In this document: positions 1 to 7,058 of the stretch, piece after piece
How the letters are laid out: the number at the start of each line of letters is the position of its first letter
Position numbering within the stretch: the first letter of the stretch is position 1
Assembly: GCA_047607345.1 (NCBI GenBank)
Contig: JASGDF010000188.1
Coordinates: 1-24,680, forward strand
Source: Pseudomonas_S sp047607345
GTDB taxonomy: Bacteria > Pseudomonadota > Gammaproteobacteria > Xanthomonadales > Xanthomonadaceae
DNA length: 24,680 nt
Direction of reading: 5' to 3'
Position numbers and translations under genes: made by a program
Notes under the pieces: generated by a model
What the model saw: the letters and a program-made list of their open reading frames with translations, nothing else
Database searches by the model: none
Told to the model about the DNA's origin: nothing

Positions 1-82
1 CGGACGCGTGCGCGGCAGCCAAGTACGCCGCGTCCCCGCGCCACCGCGCGCGGCGGCGCGGGGACGCGGCCCTGTCCGGCCG

Positions 83-649
83 GTGCTGCGCTGGCTGGCG
101 ATGGCCGCACTGGTGCTGTGCTGGGTGCCCGAGGCGCTGGCGCAGCAGAAGCTGCCGCTGGATCCGGCCCGCTCGCAGTTCGGCTTCGAGATCCGCACCC
201 GCTTCGGCCAGAAGATCAGCGGCGTGTTCCCGCGCTTCGACGGCGACATCCTGGTGCTGCCCGACGGCCGCCATCAGGTGCGGCTGCGGATCTACACCGA
301 CCAGGTCGAGATCCCCGGCAAGCCGCGCTACACCGCCTGGATGCGCGGCGAGGACTTCTTCGACGTGGCGCGCTACGCGCTGGTGGAATTCGACTCGCTG
401 CCCTACGTGCCGCCGGACTACGGCCAGCCCCGGGACATCGTCGGCAACCTCACCATGCGTGGCGTCACCCACCTGGAGACGTTGACGGTGCTGCCGTCCG
501 AATGCACCCGCGCAGGCTATGATTGCGATGTGATCAGTCGAGGCACGGTCCTGCGCGGACGTTACGGGATGGACAAATGGCAGGTGGCCCTCGGCGACCG
601 GGTGACCTTCGTGCTGCGCGCGCGCTTTCTGGAGGCGCCGCAACCGTGA
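83..649 (+). CDS. YceI family periplasmic protein
   Basis: YceI-like proteins are small secreted beta-barrel (lipocalin-like) proteins that hold an isoprenoid or other lipophilic ligand; the ligand here cannot be told. Family-typical stretches are visible: DPARSQFGFEI at the mature N-terminus, RGEDFFDVARYALVEF in the middle, and GNLTMRGVTHLETL. I chose the GTG at 83 because it gives a compact signal peptide (VLRWLAMAALVLCWVPEALA, cleavage before QQ). The frame is open back to a GTG at 8, but that extension is Arg/Pro-rich and unlike a signal sequence. An ATG at 101 is a further alternative, and a start before the window cannot be excluded. No strong ribosome binding site decides the matter. 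Its stop overlaps the next gene's start by 4 bp, so the two are probably translated together. Confidence 0.85.
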   Translation: MLRWLAMAALVLCWVPEALAQQKLPLDPARSQFGFEIRTRFGQKISGVFPRFDGDILVLPDGRHQVRLRIYTDQVEIPGKPRYTAWMRGEDFFDVARYALVEFDSLPYVPPDYGQPRDIVGNLTMRGVTHLETLTVLPSECTRAGYDCDVISRGTVLRGRYGMDKWQVALGDRVTFVLRARFLEAPQP

Positions 650-2610
650 ATTCCCTGCTGCGGTACCTGATCCTGGCCTGCATGCTGTTGGCCAGCGGTT
701 GCGCTGGCCTGTCCAGTGCCCGGCGCGACCAGGCCGCCACGATCGCCGTTGCCGCACGCCAGAGCACGCTCGATTGCGATCGCGCCGACCGCTGCGCGCA
801 ACCTTCGCCGTTGCGCGCGCTGGGCGGCACGGCGATCAGCCAGTCCACCGCGCAGGCCCCGCGCCACTACGCCACGATCCTCGACCATGGCGAGCAGGCC
901 CTGGTCGCGCGCCTGAACCTGATCCACGCCGCGACCCGCAGCATCGACCTGCAGACCTACATCTTCGACAAGGACGACAGCGCGCGGCTGGTACTGGACG
1001 CGCTGCTCGACGCCGCCCGGCGCGGGGTCAAGGTGCGGCTGTTGATCGACCAGCTCTCGGCGATTTCCGACCTGCAGATCCTCGGCGCGCTGGCTGGCGC
1101 GCACCGCAACTTCGAGCTGCGCATCTACAACCCGGCCTTCGGCAAGGCCAGGCTCAACTACTTCGACTACGCCGGCAGCGTGCTGTGCTGCTTCCGCCGC
1201 TTCAACCAGCGCATGCACAACAAGCTGCTGGTCATCGACGACGTGGTCGGCGTGGTCGGCGGGCGCAACTACCAGGACGACTACTACGACTGGGACGGCG
1301 AGTACAACTTCCGCGACCGCGACGTGATCGTGGCCGGCCCGGAGGCGCGCGCGATGGCGGCCAACTTCGACGCGTTCTGGCGCGCGCCGCGCAGCGTGCC
1401 GGTCGAACGGCTCAACGACGTCGGTCGGCTGCTGCTCAAGCAGGGCGTGCCGGCGATGCCGCCGGAGGCGTTCCAGCGTCCGGAACGGATCGCGCGGGTG
1501 CGGGCGGAGGCAGCCGATCCGGACTTCGTGCGCGAGCGCTTCGTCGATACCGCGTTGCCGGTGCGCGGCGTGCGCTATTACGCCGACCTGCCGCAGAAGC
1601 ATCGCCGGCAGCATGCCGCCAGGGCGGTGTCGACCGCGCCCGAACTGGATGGGCTGATCGCCGGCGCGCAGAAGGAAGTGATCGTGCAGACGCCGTACCT
1701 GGTGCTGTCCAAGCCGGCCCAGCAGATCTTCCGCGAACTGCGCAAGCGCGAGCATCCGCCGCGCGTGGTGGTGGCGACCAACAGCCTGGCGGCCACCGAC
1801 AACCCGGTCGTCTATGCGCTGTCGTACAAGTACAAGCGGCGCAACCTGCGCGAACTGGGCTTCAACCTCTACGAGTACAAGCCGTTCCCGCTGGACGCGC
1901 CGGTCGACTACGAGAACCTGGTGCCGCATCCGCTGGGCGAGAACGGCGACAACCACCGCGAGAACCGGGTGATCGGCGGCAGCGCGTTCGGCAATGCCGT
2001 GCGCGGCAGCGGCGGCCCCGGCGGCAGTCGCCGCCAGGGCGGCAGCGCGGTCGACCGGCACCTGCTGCGCACCGAGACCCGGCCCTCGTTCCTGGGCACT
2101 CGCGCGGTCAACCGGCCGCTGCCGGTCACCCGTGACGGCGCGCGCATGGGCCTGCATGCCAAGTCGCTGGTGGTGGACCGCCGGGTCGGCGTGGTCGGCA
2201 CCCACAACTTCGACCCGCGCAGCGAGAACTACAACACCGAGGGCGCGGTGGTGATAGAAGACCCGGCGTTCGCCGAAGCGCTGGCCGCCAGCATCGAGCG
2301 AGACATCGCGCCCGAGAATTCCTGGGTGGTGGCGCCACGGGTCAAGCCGCCGGTGGTCGGCGCGCTCAACTACAGCGTCGGCAAGGTCTCCGAGGCGCTG
2401 CCGGTGCTGGATTTCTGGCCGTGGCGCTACGCCACCAACTACCAGTTCAAGCCCGGGCCGGATTGCCCGTTCCCGCTCAAGCGTCAGGACCCGCAGTTCC
2501 AGCAGTGCTACGTCGCGGTGGGCGACTTCCCCGAGGTCAACGTCGGGCCGAAGTGGCTGCTGGTGCGGATGCTGACCGCATTCGGCGCCGGCCTGGTGCC
2601 GATCCTGTGA
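646..2610 (+). CDS. Phospholipase D / cardiolipin synthase-like lipoprotein (ClsC-type)
   Basis: This is a PLD-superfamily enzyme with two HKD motifs: H191-x-K193-x4-D198, followed by GG, and H504-x-K506-x4-D511. Both catalytic halves are therefore intact. Such proteins transfer phosphatidyl groups (cardiolipin synthesis) or hydrolyse phospholipids; which one applies here is not decidable from sequence. I chose the GTG at 646 because it gives a lipoprotein signal with lipobox LASGC, predicting anchoring to a membrane on the periplasmic side. The 654-aa length exceeds that of E. coli ClsC. Part of the excess is a Gly/Ser/Arg-rich low-complexity insert at about residues 444-469, between the two HKD halves. 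It overlaps the upstream YceI gene by 4 bp (GTGA), indicating translational coupling. Confidence 0.9.
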   Translation: MNSLLRYLILACMLLASGCAGLSSARRDQAATIAVAARQSTLDCDRADRCAQPSPLRALGGTAISQSTAQAPRHYATILDHGEQALVARLNLIHAATRSIDLQTYIFDKDDSARLVLDALLDAARRGVKVRLLIDQLSAISDLQILGALAGAHRNFELRIYNPAFGKARLNYFDYAGSVLCCFRRFNQRMHNKLLVIDDVVGVVGGRNYQDDYYDWDGEYNFRDRDVIVAGPEARAMAANFDAFWRAPRSVPVERLNDVGRLLLKQGVPAMPPEAFQRPERIARVRAEAADPDFVRERFVDTALPVRGVRYYADLPQKHRRQHAARAVSTAPELDGLIAGAQKEVIVQTPYLVLSKPAQQIFRELRKREHPPRVVVATNSLAATDNPVVYALSYKYKRRNLRELGFNLYEYKPFPLDAPVDYENLVPHPLGENGDNHRENRVIGGSAFGNAVRGSGGPGGSRRQGGSAVDRHLLRTETRPSFLGTRAVNRPLPVTRDGARMGLHAKSLVVDRRVGVVGTHNFDPRSENYNTEGAVVIEDPAFAEALAASIERDIAPENSWVVAPRVKPPVVGALNYSVGKVSEALPVLDFWPWRYATNYQFKPGPDCPFPLKRQDPQFQQCYVAVGDFPEVNVGPKWLLVRMLTAFGAGLVPIL

Positions 2611-2653
2611 GGTACGGGTAGGCTTGCCACGAACCCTAGACCACGAACACGCC

Positions 2654-3088
2654 ATGGCCTTCCGCGAACGCGTAGACATCGATGCCCTCAATCGGCTCAG
2701 CCGCGACACCTTGATCGAACATCTGGGCATCGTGTTCACCGAGGCCGGCGAGGACTGGCTGCGCGCGACCATGCCGGTCGATGCGCGTACCCGCCAGCCC
2801 TACGGCCTGCTGCACGGCGGTGCCTCGGTGGTATTGGCCGAGACGCTCGGCAGCAGCGCCGGCAACCTGTGTGTCGATCCGTCCACACAGCTGTGCGTGG
2901 GCCTGGAGATCAACGCCAACCATCTGCGCGCCGCGACGCGTGGCCTGGTGACCGGTATTGCGCGCGCGGTGCATGTCGGGCGCAGCACCCAGGTATGGGA
3001 CATCGCGATCGAGGACGAGGCGGGCCGGCGCACCTGCGTCTCGCGGCTTACCCTGGCGGTGGTGGCGCGGTCGCAGTCGCTTGCGTAG
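2654..3088 (+). CDS. Hotdog-fold acyl-CoA thioesterase, YdiI/MenI-like
   Basis: The 144-aa protein closely follows the E. coli YdiI pattern: ATMPVDARTRQPYGLLHGGASVVLAE, then GLEINANHLR, then a TQVWDI strand. The HGG loop (H54) and the catalytic glutamate E63 are both present. YdiI-type enzymes hydrolyse 1,4-dihydroxy-2-naphthoyl-CoA and a range of other acyl- and aroyl-CoAs in the cytoplasm. No menaquinone genes lie nearby, so a general thioesterase role is equally possible. I chose the ATG at 2654 because the resulting N-terminus aligns with the family's. A TTG at 2624, preceded by a GAGG, would add ten residues and cannot be excluded. It starts 43 bp after the phospholipase gene and may be co-transcribed with it. 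Confidence 0.85.
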   Translation: MAFRERVDIDALNRLSRDTLIEHLGIVFTEAGEDWLRATMPVDARTRQPYGLLHGGASVVLAETLGSSAGNLCVDPSTQLCVGLEINANHLRAATRGLVTGIARAVHVGRSTQVWDIAIEDEAGRRTCVSRLTLAVVARSQSLA

Positions 3089-3269
3089 TACCGGTCTGGT
3101 CCGGCCGGAGCGTTCCGGTCGGTGCCCTGGCCGGGCGAGCTCGCCGCTTCGCAACGCCGGTGCGGAAATCGCCGCTGGAACAGCGATACCCATCCACGGC
3201 ACTGCGTCAGGCCGCATCTGCTGCCACAATAGCCATGCCTTCTCCCAGGTTTTCCGGTACCTTGCCCGA

Positions 3270-4073
3270 ATGAGCGAGTCATCCCTGCCCGTCACGGGCG
3301 AAGCCGGCGGCACGCTGCGCTGGTTCCGCTACCTGTACCGGGTGCCGTTGCTGTCGCTGCATGTGCTGATCGGGTTGCCGGCCACGTTGCTGTGCATCGT
3401 GGTGCCGGCGCTGGCCAATATCCGCCTCGGCGCGCACGACACGCTGGAGCAGTTCATGATCCGCTGGTGGCAGGGCAACCTGATGCGCATCTTCGGATTC
3501 CGCCTGTGCCGCTTCGGCACGCCGTTGAACGGTCCGGTCGTGTTCGTCGCCAACCATGTCAGCTGGGTCGACATCAGCGTGCTGCACAGCCAGCGGGTGA
3601 TGGGCTTCGTCGCCAAGCGCGAGATCGCCGGCTGGCCGCTGATCGGCTGGCTGGCCGCGCGCGGGCAGACCATCTTCCACCAGCGCGGCAGCACCGAGTC
3701 GCTCGGCGGCGTGCTGCAGGCGATGCTGCGGCGGCTGCGCAGCGGCCGCGCGATCGGCGTCTTCCCCGAAGGGCGTACCCGCAGCGGCGCGGAGGTCGGC
3801 CCGTTCCATGCGCGCATCTTCCAGGCCGGCGTCGAGGCCGGCGTGCCGGTGCAGCCGGTGGCGCTGCGCTACGGCGAGCGCGGCAACATGCAGAGCGTGG
3901 TCGCGTTCGGCCCGCACGAAAGCTTCATGGCCAATTTCATGCGCCTGCTGGGCGAGCCCGCGCGCCTGGCCGAGATCCATTTCCTCGAGCCGATCGCCGC
4001 GCACGACCTGGAGGGCCGGCGCCGCATCGCCGAGACCTCGCGCACGCGCATCGTCGCGGCGATGGATTCCTGA
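3270..4073 (+). CDS. 1-acyl-sn-glycerol-3-phosphate acyltransferase (PlsC family)
   Basis: This is a membrane-associated acyltransferase that makes phosphatidic acid from lysophosphatidic acid, or acylates a related lipid such as ornithine lipid. The diagnostic motifs are NHVSWVD (NHx4D, H96 and D101), KREIAGWPLIGWLA, and FPEGRTR at residues 165-171. A hydrophobic segment lies at about residues 25-50. The ATG at 3270 starts MSESSLPVTG; upstream codons in the same frame lie in non-coding-looking sequence. Length is 267 aa, normal for the family. The exact acyl acceptor is unproven, and several paralogues are usual in these bacteria. The 181-bp gap before it suggests its own promoter, but I could not identify one convincingly. 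Confidence 0.85.
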   Translation: MSESSLPVTGEAGGTLRWFRYLYRVPLLSLHVLIGLPATLLCIVVPALANIRLGAHDTLEQFMIRWWQGNLMRIFGFRLCRFGTPLNGPVVFVANHVSWVDISVLHSQRVMGFVAKREIAGWPLIGWLAARGQTIFHQRGSTESLGGVLQAMLRRLRSGRAIGVFPEGRTRSGAEVGPFHARIFQAGVEAGVPVQPVALRYGERGNMQSVVAFGPHESFMANFMRLLGEPARLAEIHFLEPIAAHDLEGRRRIAETSRTRIVAAMDS

Positions 4074-4149
4074 TCGCTGCGCGCGGCATGAACCTGCCCG
4101 CGCGCCGGCTTCACATGCTCAGGATCCTGTCCGGAGCGAGGATGCGCGC

Positions 4150-5142
4150 ATGAACGCAGAAGACTTCAACCCGCCGCGCTGGCTGCGCAATCCGCACCTG
4201 CAGTCGGTACTCGGTTCCAGCGCGCTGCGCCGCCGCCGCGGCGAACGCCTGCTGGCCACCGCCGCCGCGGTCACCACCGAGCACATCCTCGACGGTGGCG
4301 ATGGCGTGCGCTTGCAGGGTTGGCTGAGCACGCCGCGCGCGGACACGCCGCGCGGCACCGTGCTGCTGCTGCACGGCTGGGAAGGCAGTGCCGATTCCAA
4401 CTACATGCGGATGACCGCGGTGCGTCTGCTCGGACTGGGCTACCAGGTGTTCCGGCTCAATTTCCGCGACCATGGCGGCACCCATCACCTCAACGCGGAC
4501 CTGTTCCATTCCGACCGCCTCGACGAGGTGGTCAATGCCGCCTGCGACCTGTGGCGGCGCTTTCCCGCGCCGCGCCTGCTGGCCGCGGGCTATTCGCTGG
4601 GCGGCAACTTCGCGCTGCGCCTGGCGTTGCGCGCGCCGGCGGCGGGCCTGCCGCTGGCGCGCGTGGCCGCGGTCTGCCCGTTGCTGGACCCGGCCACGAC
4701 GATGCTGCGCATCGAGGGCGGGCCGCAGTTCTACGACTGGTACTTCCGCCGCAAGTGGCGTGAGTCGTTGGAGCGCAAGCGCGCGTTGTTTCCCGAGCAG
4801 CACGGCTACGACGACGCGACGCTGGCGATGGACATGCGCGGACTGATGGCCTGGCTGGCCGAGCGCCATACCGGGCACGGCTCGCTGGAGGCCTATTTCG
4901 ACAGCTACTCGATCGCCGGCAACCGGCTGGCGGGGCTGCAGGTGCCGGCCGACATCCTGATGGCGGAGGACGATCCGGTGATCCCGTTCGAGGATTTCCG
5001 CGGTTTGCAGCTGCCGGCGAACGCGCACCTGGAGGTGGCGCACTGGGGCGGTCATTGCGGGTTCCTGGAGAATGCGCGCGGCGACGGCTTCGCCGAGCGC
5101 TGGGTGGCGGAGCGGCTGGACCTGGGCATGCCGGGCGGCTGA
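4150..5142 (+). CDS. YheT family alpha/beta hydrolase
   Basis: This is a cytoplasmic alpha/beta-hydrolase of the COG0429/YheT group (330 aa), predicted esterase or lipase-like. Visible markers are FNPPRWLRNPHLQSV at the N-terminus, the NFRDHGGTHH oxyanion-region motif, and the nucleophile elbow GYSLGGN with S149. Candidate acid residues are D274/D275 in AEDDPVIP, and the candidate catalytic histidine is H302 in HWGGHCGF. All three parts of a Ser-Asp-His triad are therefore present. The natural substrate of this family is poorly known. The ATG at 4150 gives the family N-terminus. The gene lies 76 bp downstream of the acyltransferase on the same strand, so co-transcription is likely. Confidence 0.88.
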   Translation: MNAEDFNPPRWLRNPHLQSVLGSSALRRRRGERLLATAAAVTTEHILDGGDGVRLQGWLSTPRADTPRGTVLLLHGWEGSADSNYMRMTAVRLLGLGYQVFRLNFRDHGGTHHLNADLFHSDRLDEVVNAACDLWRRFPAPRLLAAGYSLGGNFALRLALRAPAAGLPLARVAAVCPLLDPATTMLRIEGGPQFYDWYFRRKWRESLERKRALFPEQHGYDDATLAMDMRGLMAWLAERHTGHGSLEAYFDSYSIAGNRLAGLQVPADILMAEDDPVIPFEDFRGLQLPANAHLEVAHWGGHCGFLENARGDGFAERWVAERLDLGMPGG

Positions 5143-5290
5143 TCGCAGGGCCGGCAGCGCCGGCCACTGGCGCGACTGTGCCGAGGCCATTGGCGACACT
5201 GGTGCCGATCGCCGGGCGGCTTGGCTATCCTGTCCGGTAGCGCCGAGCAGGCTCGGATCGACCTTCCCCATCGCAGCAACGAGAGAGCGC

Positions 5291-5905
5291 ATGCATCTGA
5301 CCAGCCAGAGCTTCGAGAATGGCCAGCCGATCCCGGCCGAGTTCGCCGCCGGCACGCCGCAAGGCTTCGCCCCCAACCGCAACCCGCAGCTGGCATGGGG
5401 CGAGGTGCCGGCCGGCACGCGCTCGTTCGCGCTGCTGTGCATCGATCCGGACGTGCCGACCGTGCCCGAGACCGTCGGCCGCGACGACCTGGAGATCCCG
5501 GTCGACCAGCCACGCACCGATTTCGTGCATTGGGTGATCGCCGACATCCCCGCCGACGTGCGCGAGATCGCCGCCGGCAGTTGCAGCGACGGCTTCGTCG
5601 CCAAGGGCAAGCAGGCGCCGGCCGGGCCGGCCGGCGCGCGCCAGGGCGTGAACAGCTACACCGGCTGGTTTGCCGGCAATCCGGACATGGCCGGCGACTA
5701 CCTCGGCTACGACGGCCCGTATCCGCCGTTCAACGACCTGCGCCTGCACCGCTACTTCTTCCGCCTGTTCGCGCTGGACGTGGCGACGCTGGAGCTGCCG
5801 GCGCGCTTCGAGGCCGGCGACGTGCTGGGCGCGATCCAGGGCCATGTGCTGGCCGAGGCGGCGATCCACGGTACCTATACGCTCAATCCCAAGCTGCGCG
5901 GTTGA
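5291..5905 (+). CDS. YbhB/YbcL family Raf kinase inhibitor-like protein (PEBP)
   Basis: This is a phosphatidylethanolamine-binding-protein fold of 204 aa. The anion-pocket residues typical of bacterial YbhB/YbcL are present: DPDVPT (D52, D54), H80 in VHWVIAD, GYDGPYPP at 139-146, and H153 in LHRYFF. It has no signal peptide and should be cytoplasmic. The bacterial function is not established; the name derives from eukaryotic relatives. The start ATG has a purine-rich GAGAGA just upstream. The 148-bp gap before it holds no obvious feature. The gene converges on uppP across the REP doublet at 5931-6002. Confidence 0.88.
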   Translation: MHLTSQSFENGQPIPAEFAAGTPQGFAPNRNPQLAWGEVPAGTRSFALLCIDPDVPTVPETVGRDDLEIPVDQPRTDFVHWVIADIPADVREIAAGSCSDGFVAKGKQAPAGPAGARQGVNSYTGWFAGNPDMAGDYLGYDGPYPPFNDLRLHRYFFRLFALDVATLELPARFEAGDVLGAIQGHVLAEAAIHGTYTLNPKLRG

Positions 5906-5930
5906 GCCACCGCTGTCTGTCCGTGTTTCG

Positions 5931-6002
5931 TTGTAGGAGCGACTTCAGTCGCGATGGGGCTTTTCCGGGAAAGCCCCATCGCGACTGAAGTCGCTCCCAC
6001 AA
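5931..6002. repeat. REP doublet (REPIN-like) extragenic palindrome
   Basis: Two inverted copies of a GTAG/GTGG-headed unit (GTAGGAGCGACTTCAGTCGC and its inverse) form a stem of about 33 bp with one A-C mismatch at 5935/5998 and a tiny loop at about 5964-5969. Each arm also contains its own small hairpin, GCGACT-TC-AGTCGC. That two-level structure is typical of REP sequences arranged as REPINs, including the GTAG-headed elements described in Stenotrophomonas and Pseudomonas. It sits between the 3' ends of two converging genes, the usual place for such elements. It could act as a bidirectional transcription barrier, but no T-run follows the stem on either strand. Mobilisation would need a RAYT transposase encoded elsewhere. 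Confidence 0.8.
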
Positions 6003-6031
6003 AAAGCAGGGCGCGGCCAGGTGCGTTGCCG

Positions 6032-6820
6032 CTACGCCGGCAGAAACGCCAGCAGCGCCACGCCCAGCACGATGCGGTACCAGGCGAAGGCGGTGAACGT
6101 GTGCGACTTGATGTAGCCGAGCAGCCACTTCACCACCGCGAAGCCGGTCACCGCCGCCGCGGCGAAGGCCACGCCGACATCGACGAAGTTCTCGTGCTCG
6201 ATCCCGCCGTCGCGGAACAGTTCCAGGAACGTGTAGCCACTGGCCGCGAACATCGTCGGGATGCCGACCAGGAACGCGAACTCGGCCGCCGCCGAGCGCT
6301 TGCTCAGGCCCAGCAGCATCGCGATGAAGATGGTCGTGGCCGAGCGCGAGGTGCCGGGGAACACGCCGGCCAGCACCTGCGCCAGGCCGACCGCGATGGC
6401 GACCTTCCAGGTGACGTTCTCGCGTTCGGGCAGGCGCCCGGCGAAATGCTCGGCGACCAGCATCCAGATGCCGCCCAGGATCAGCGCCCAGGCCACCGGC
6501 TGCACCGTCTCGGGCAGTTCCCAGCCGGCCTTGCGCACCACCAGCCCAACCACCGCGGTCACCGCGAAGGCGCCGATCAGCTTGGCCACGTAGTCGCGGT
6601 TGGCGCGCTCGCCCAGGCCGGTGGCCAGCGCCCAGATGCGTTGCCAGTAGACCAGCGTGATCGCCAGGATCGCGCCGGCCTGGATCACGATGATGAAGAA
6701 GTCCGAGCGCCGGCCCAGCCATTGCTCGGCGATCAGCAGGTGGCCGGTGGAGGAGACCGGGAGGAACTCGGTCAGGCCTTCGAGGATGCCCAGCAGGAGG
6801 GCGGAGAGCAGATCGGACAT
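6032..6820 (-). CDS. uppP: Undecaprenyl-diphosphatase UppP (BacA)
   Basis: This integral membrane enzyme dephosphorylates undecaprenyl pyrophosphate to recycle the lipid carrier for peptidoglycan and O-antigen synthesis; overproduction gives bacitracin resistance. The two catalytic motifs are intact: EGLTEFLPVSSTGH (E14, E18, H27) and PGTSRS at 155-160, with its arginine at 159. The 262 residues are highly hydrophobic throughout, with multiple membrane segments. The ATG at 6818-6820 is the only sensible start and places the E-rich motif at its usual depth. It is divergent from glnA, so the 6821-7058 gap holds control regions for both. Confidence 0.95.
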   Translation of the reverse strand: MSDLLSALLLGILEGLTEFLPVSSTGHLLIAEQWLGRRSDFFIIVIQAGAILAITLVYWQRIWALATGLGERANRDYVAKLIGAFAVTAVVGLVVRKAGWELPETVQPVAWALILGGIWMLVAEHFAGRLPERENVTWKVAIAVGLAQVLAGVFPGTSRSATTIFIAMLLGLSKRSAAAEFAFLVGIPTMFAASGYTFLELFRDGGIEHENFVDVGVAFAAAAVTGFAVVKWLLGYIKSHTFTAFAWYRIVLGVALLAFLPA

Positions 6821-6883
6821 GCCGGCCTAAGAGGGGGAGGGGGGAGCCCAAGCATAGAACATGCCTACCTGTGAAACCGCTTA

Positions 6884-6900
6884 ATCACCAAATTGGTGCA
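6884..6900 (+). promoter_or_regulatory. NtrC-binding site 1 upstream of glnA
   Basis: The sequence ATCACCAAATTGGTGCA matches the enteric NtrC box TGCACYATATTGGTGCA at 14 of 17 positions, with a perfect right half. Its centre lies about 126 bp upstream of the transcription start expected from the sigma-54 promoter at 6992-7008, a normal enhancer distance. Confidence 0.75.
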
Positions 6901-6912
6901 TAAATTCTTGTG

Positions 6913-6929
6913 CGCACCAATTTGGATCT
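6913..6929 (+). promoter_or_regulatory. NtrC-binding site 2 upstream of glnA (weaker)
   Basis: CGCACCAATTTGGATCT is a degenerate NtrC box with the CACCA and TTGG cores kept. Its centre is 29 bp (about three helical turns) from site 1 and about 97 bp before the predicted start. Two helically phased boxes of this kind form the cooperative enhancer of glnA in enteric bacteria. Confidence 0.6.
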
Positions 6930-6991
6930 TTCCTGTGAGTAATGCGTGAAACCATCTCCATATGAATCAATGACTTGTGCTTGTCTCGAGA

Positions 6992-7008
6992 TTGGCACGG
7001 TGATTGCT
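6992..7008 (+). promoter_or_regulatory. Sigma-54 promoter of glnA
   Basis: TTGGCACGGTGATTGCT matches the RpoN consensus YTGGCACGNNNNTTGCW at every fixed position, with the -24 GG (6994-6995) and -12 GC (7006-7007) correctly spaced. Transcription should start near 7018, giving a leader of about 40 nt before the glnA ATG. Together with the two NtrC boxes upstream it predicts nitrogen-limitation-induced expression. Confidence 0.9.
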
Positions 7009-7058
7009 TAAACGTGTTCGCATCCAATCACCAATTCACCAACCCGAGGTTTTCTCCG

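Noticed and set aside
562..2772. Long antisense open frame across the phospholipase gene
   Set aside because: It mirrors the sense gene's codon bias and shows no recognisable domain, whereas the sense strand has both HKD motifs and a lipobox.
5190..5231. Sigma-70 promoter (TTGGCG...TATCCT) before the PEBP gene
   Set aside because: The spacer would be about 30 bp, far from 17.
5931..6002. Reading the hairpin as an ordinary bidirectional intrinsic terminator
   Set aside because: No T-run follows the stem on either strand, and the nested GTAG-headed structure fits a REP doublet better. A terminator effect is still possible.
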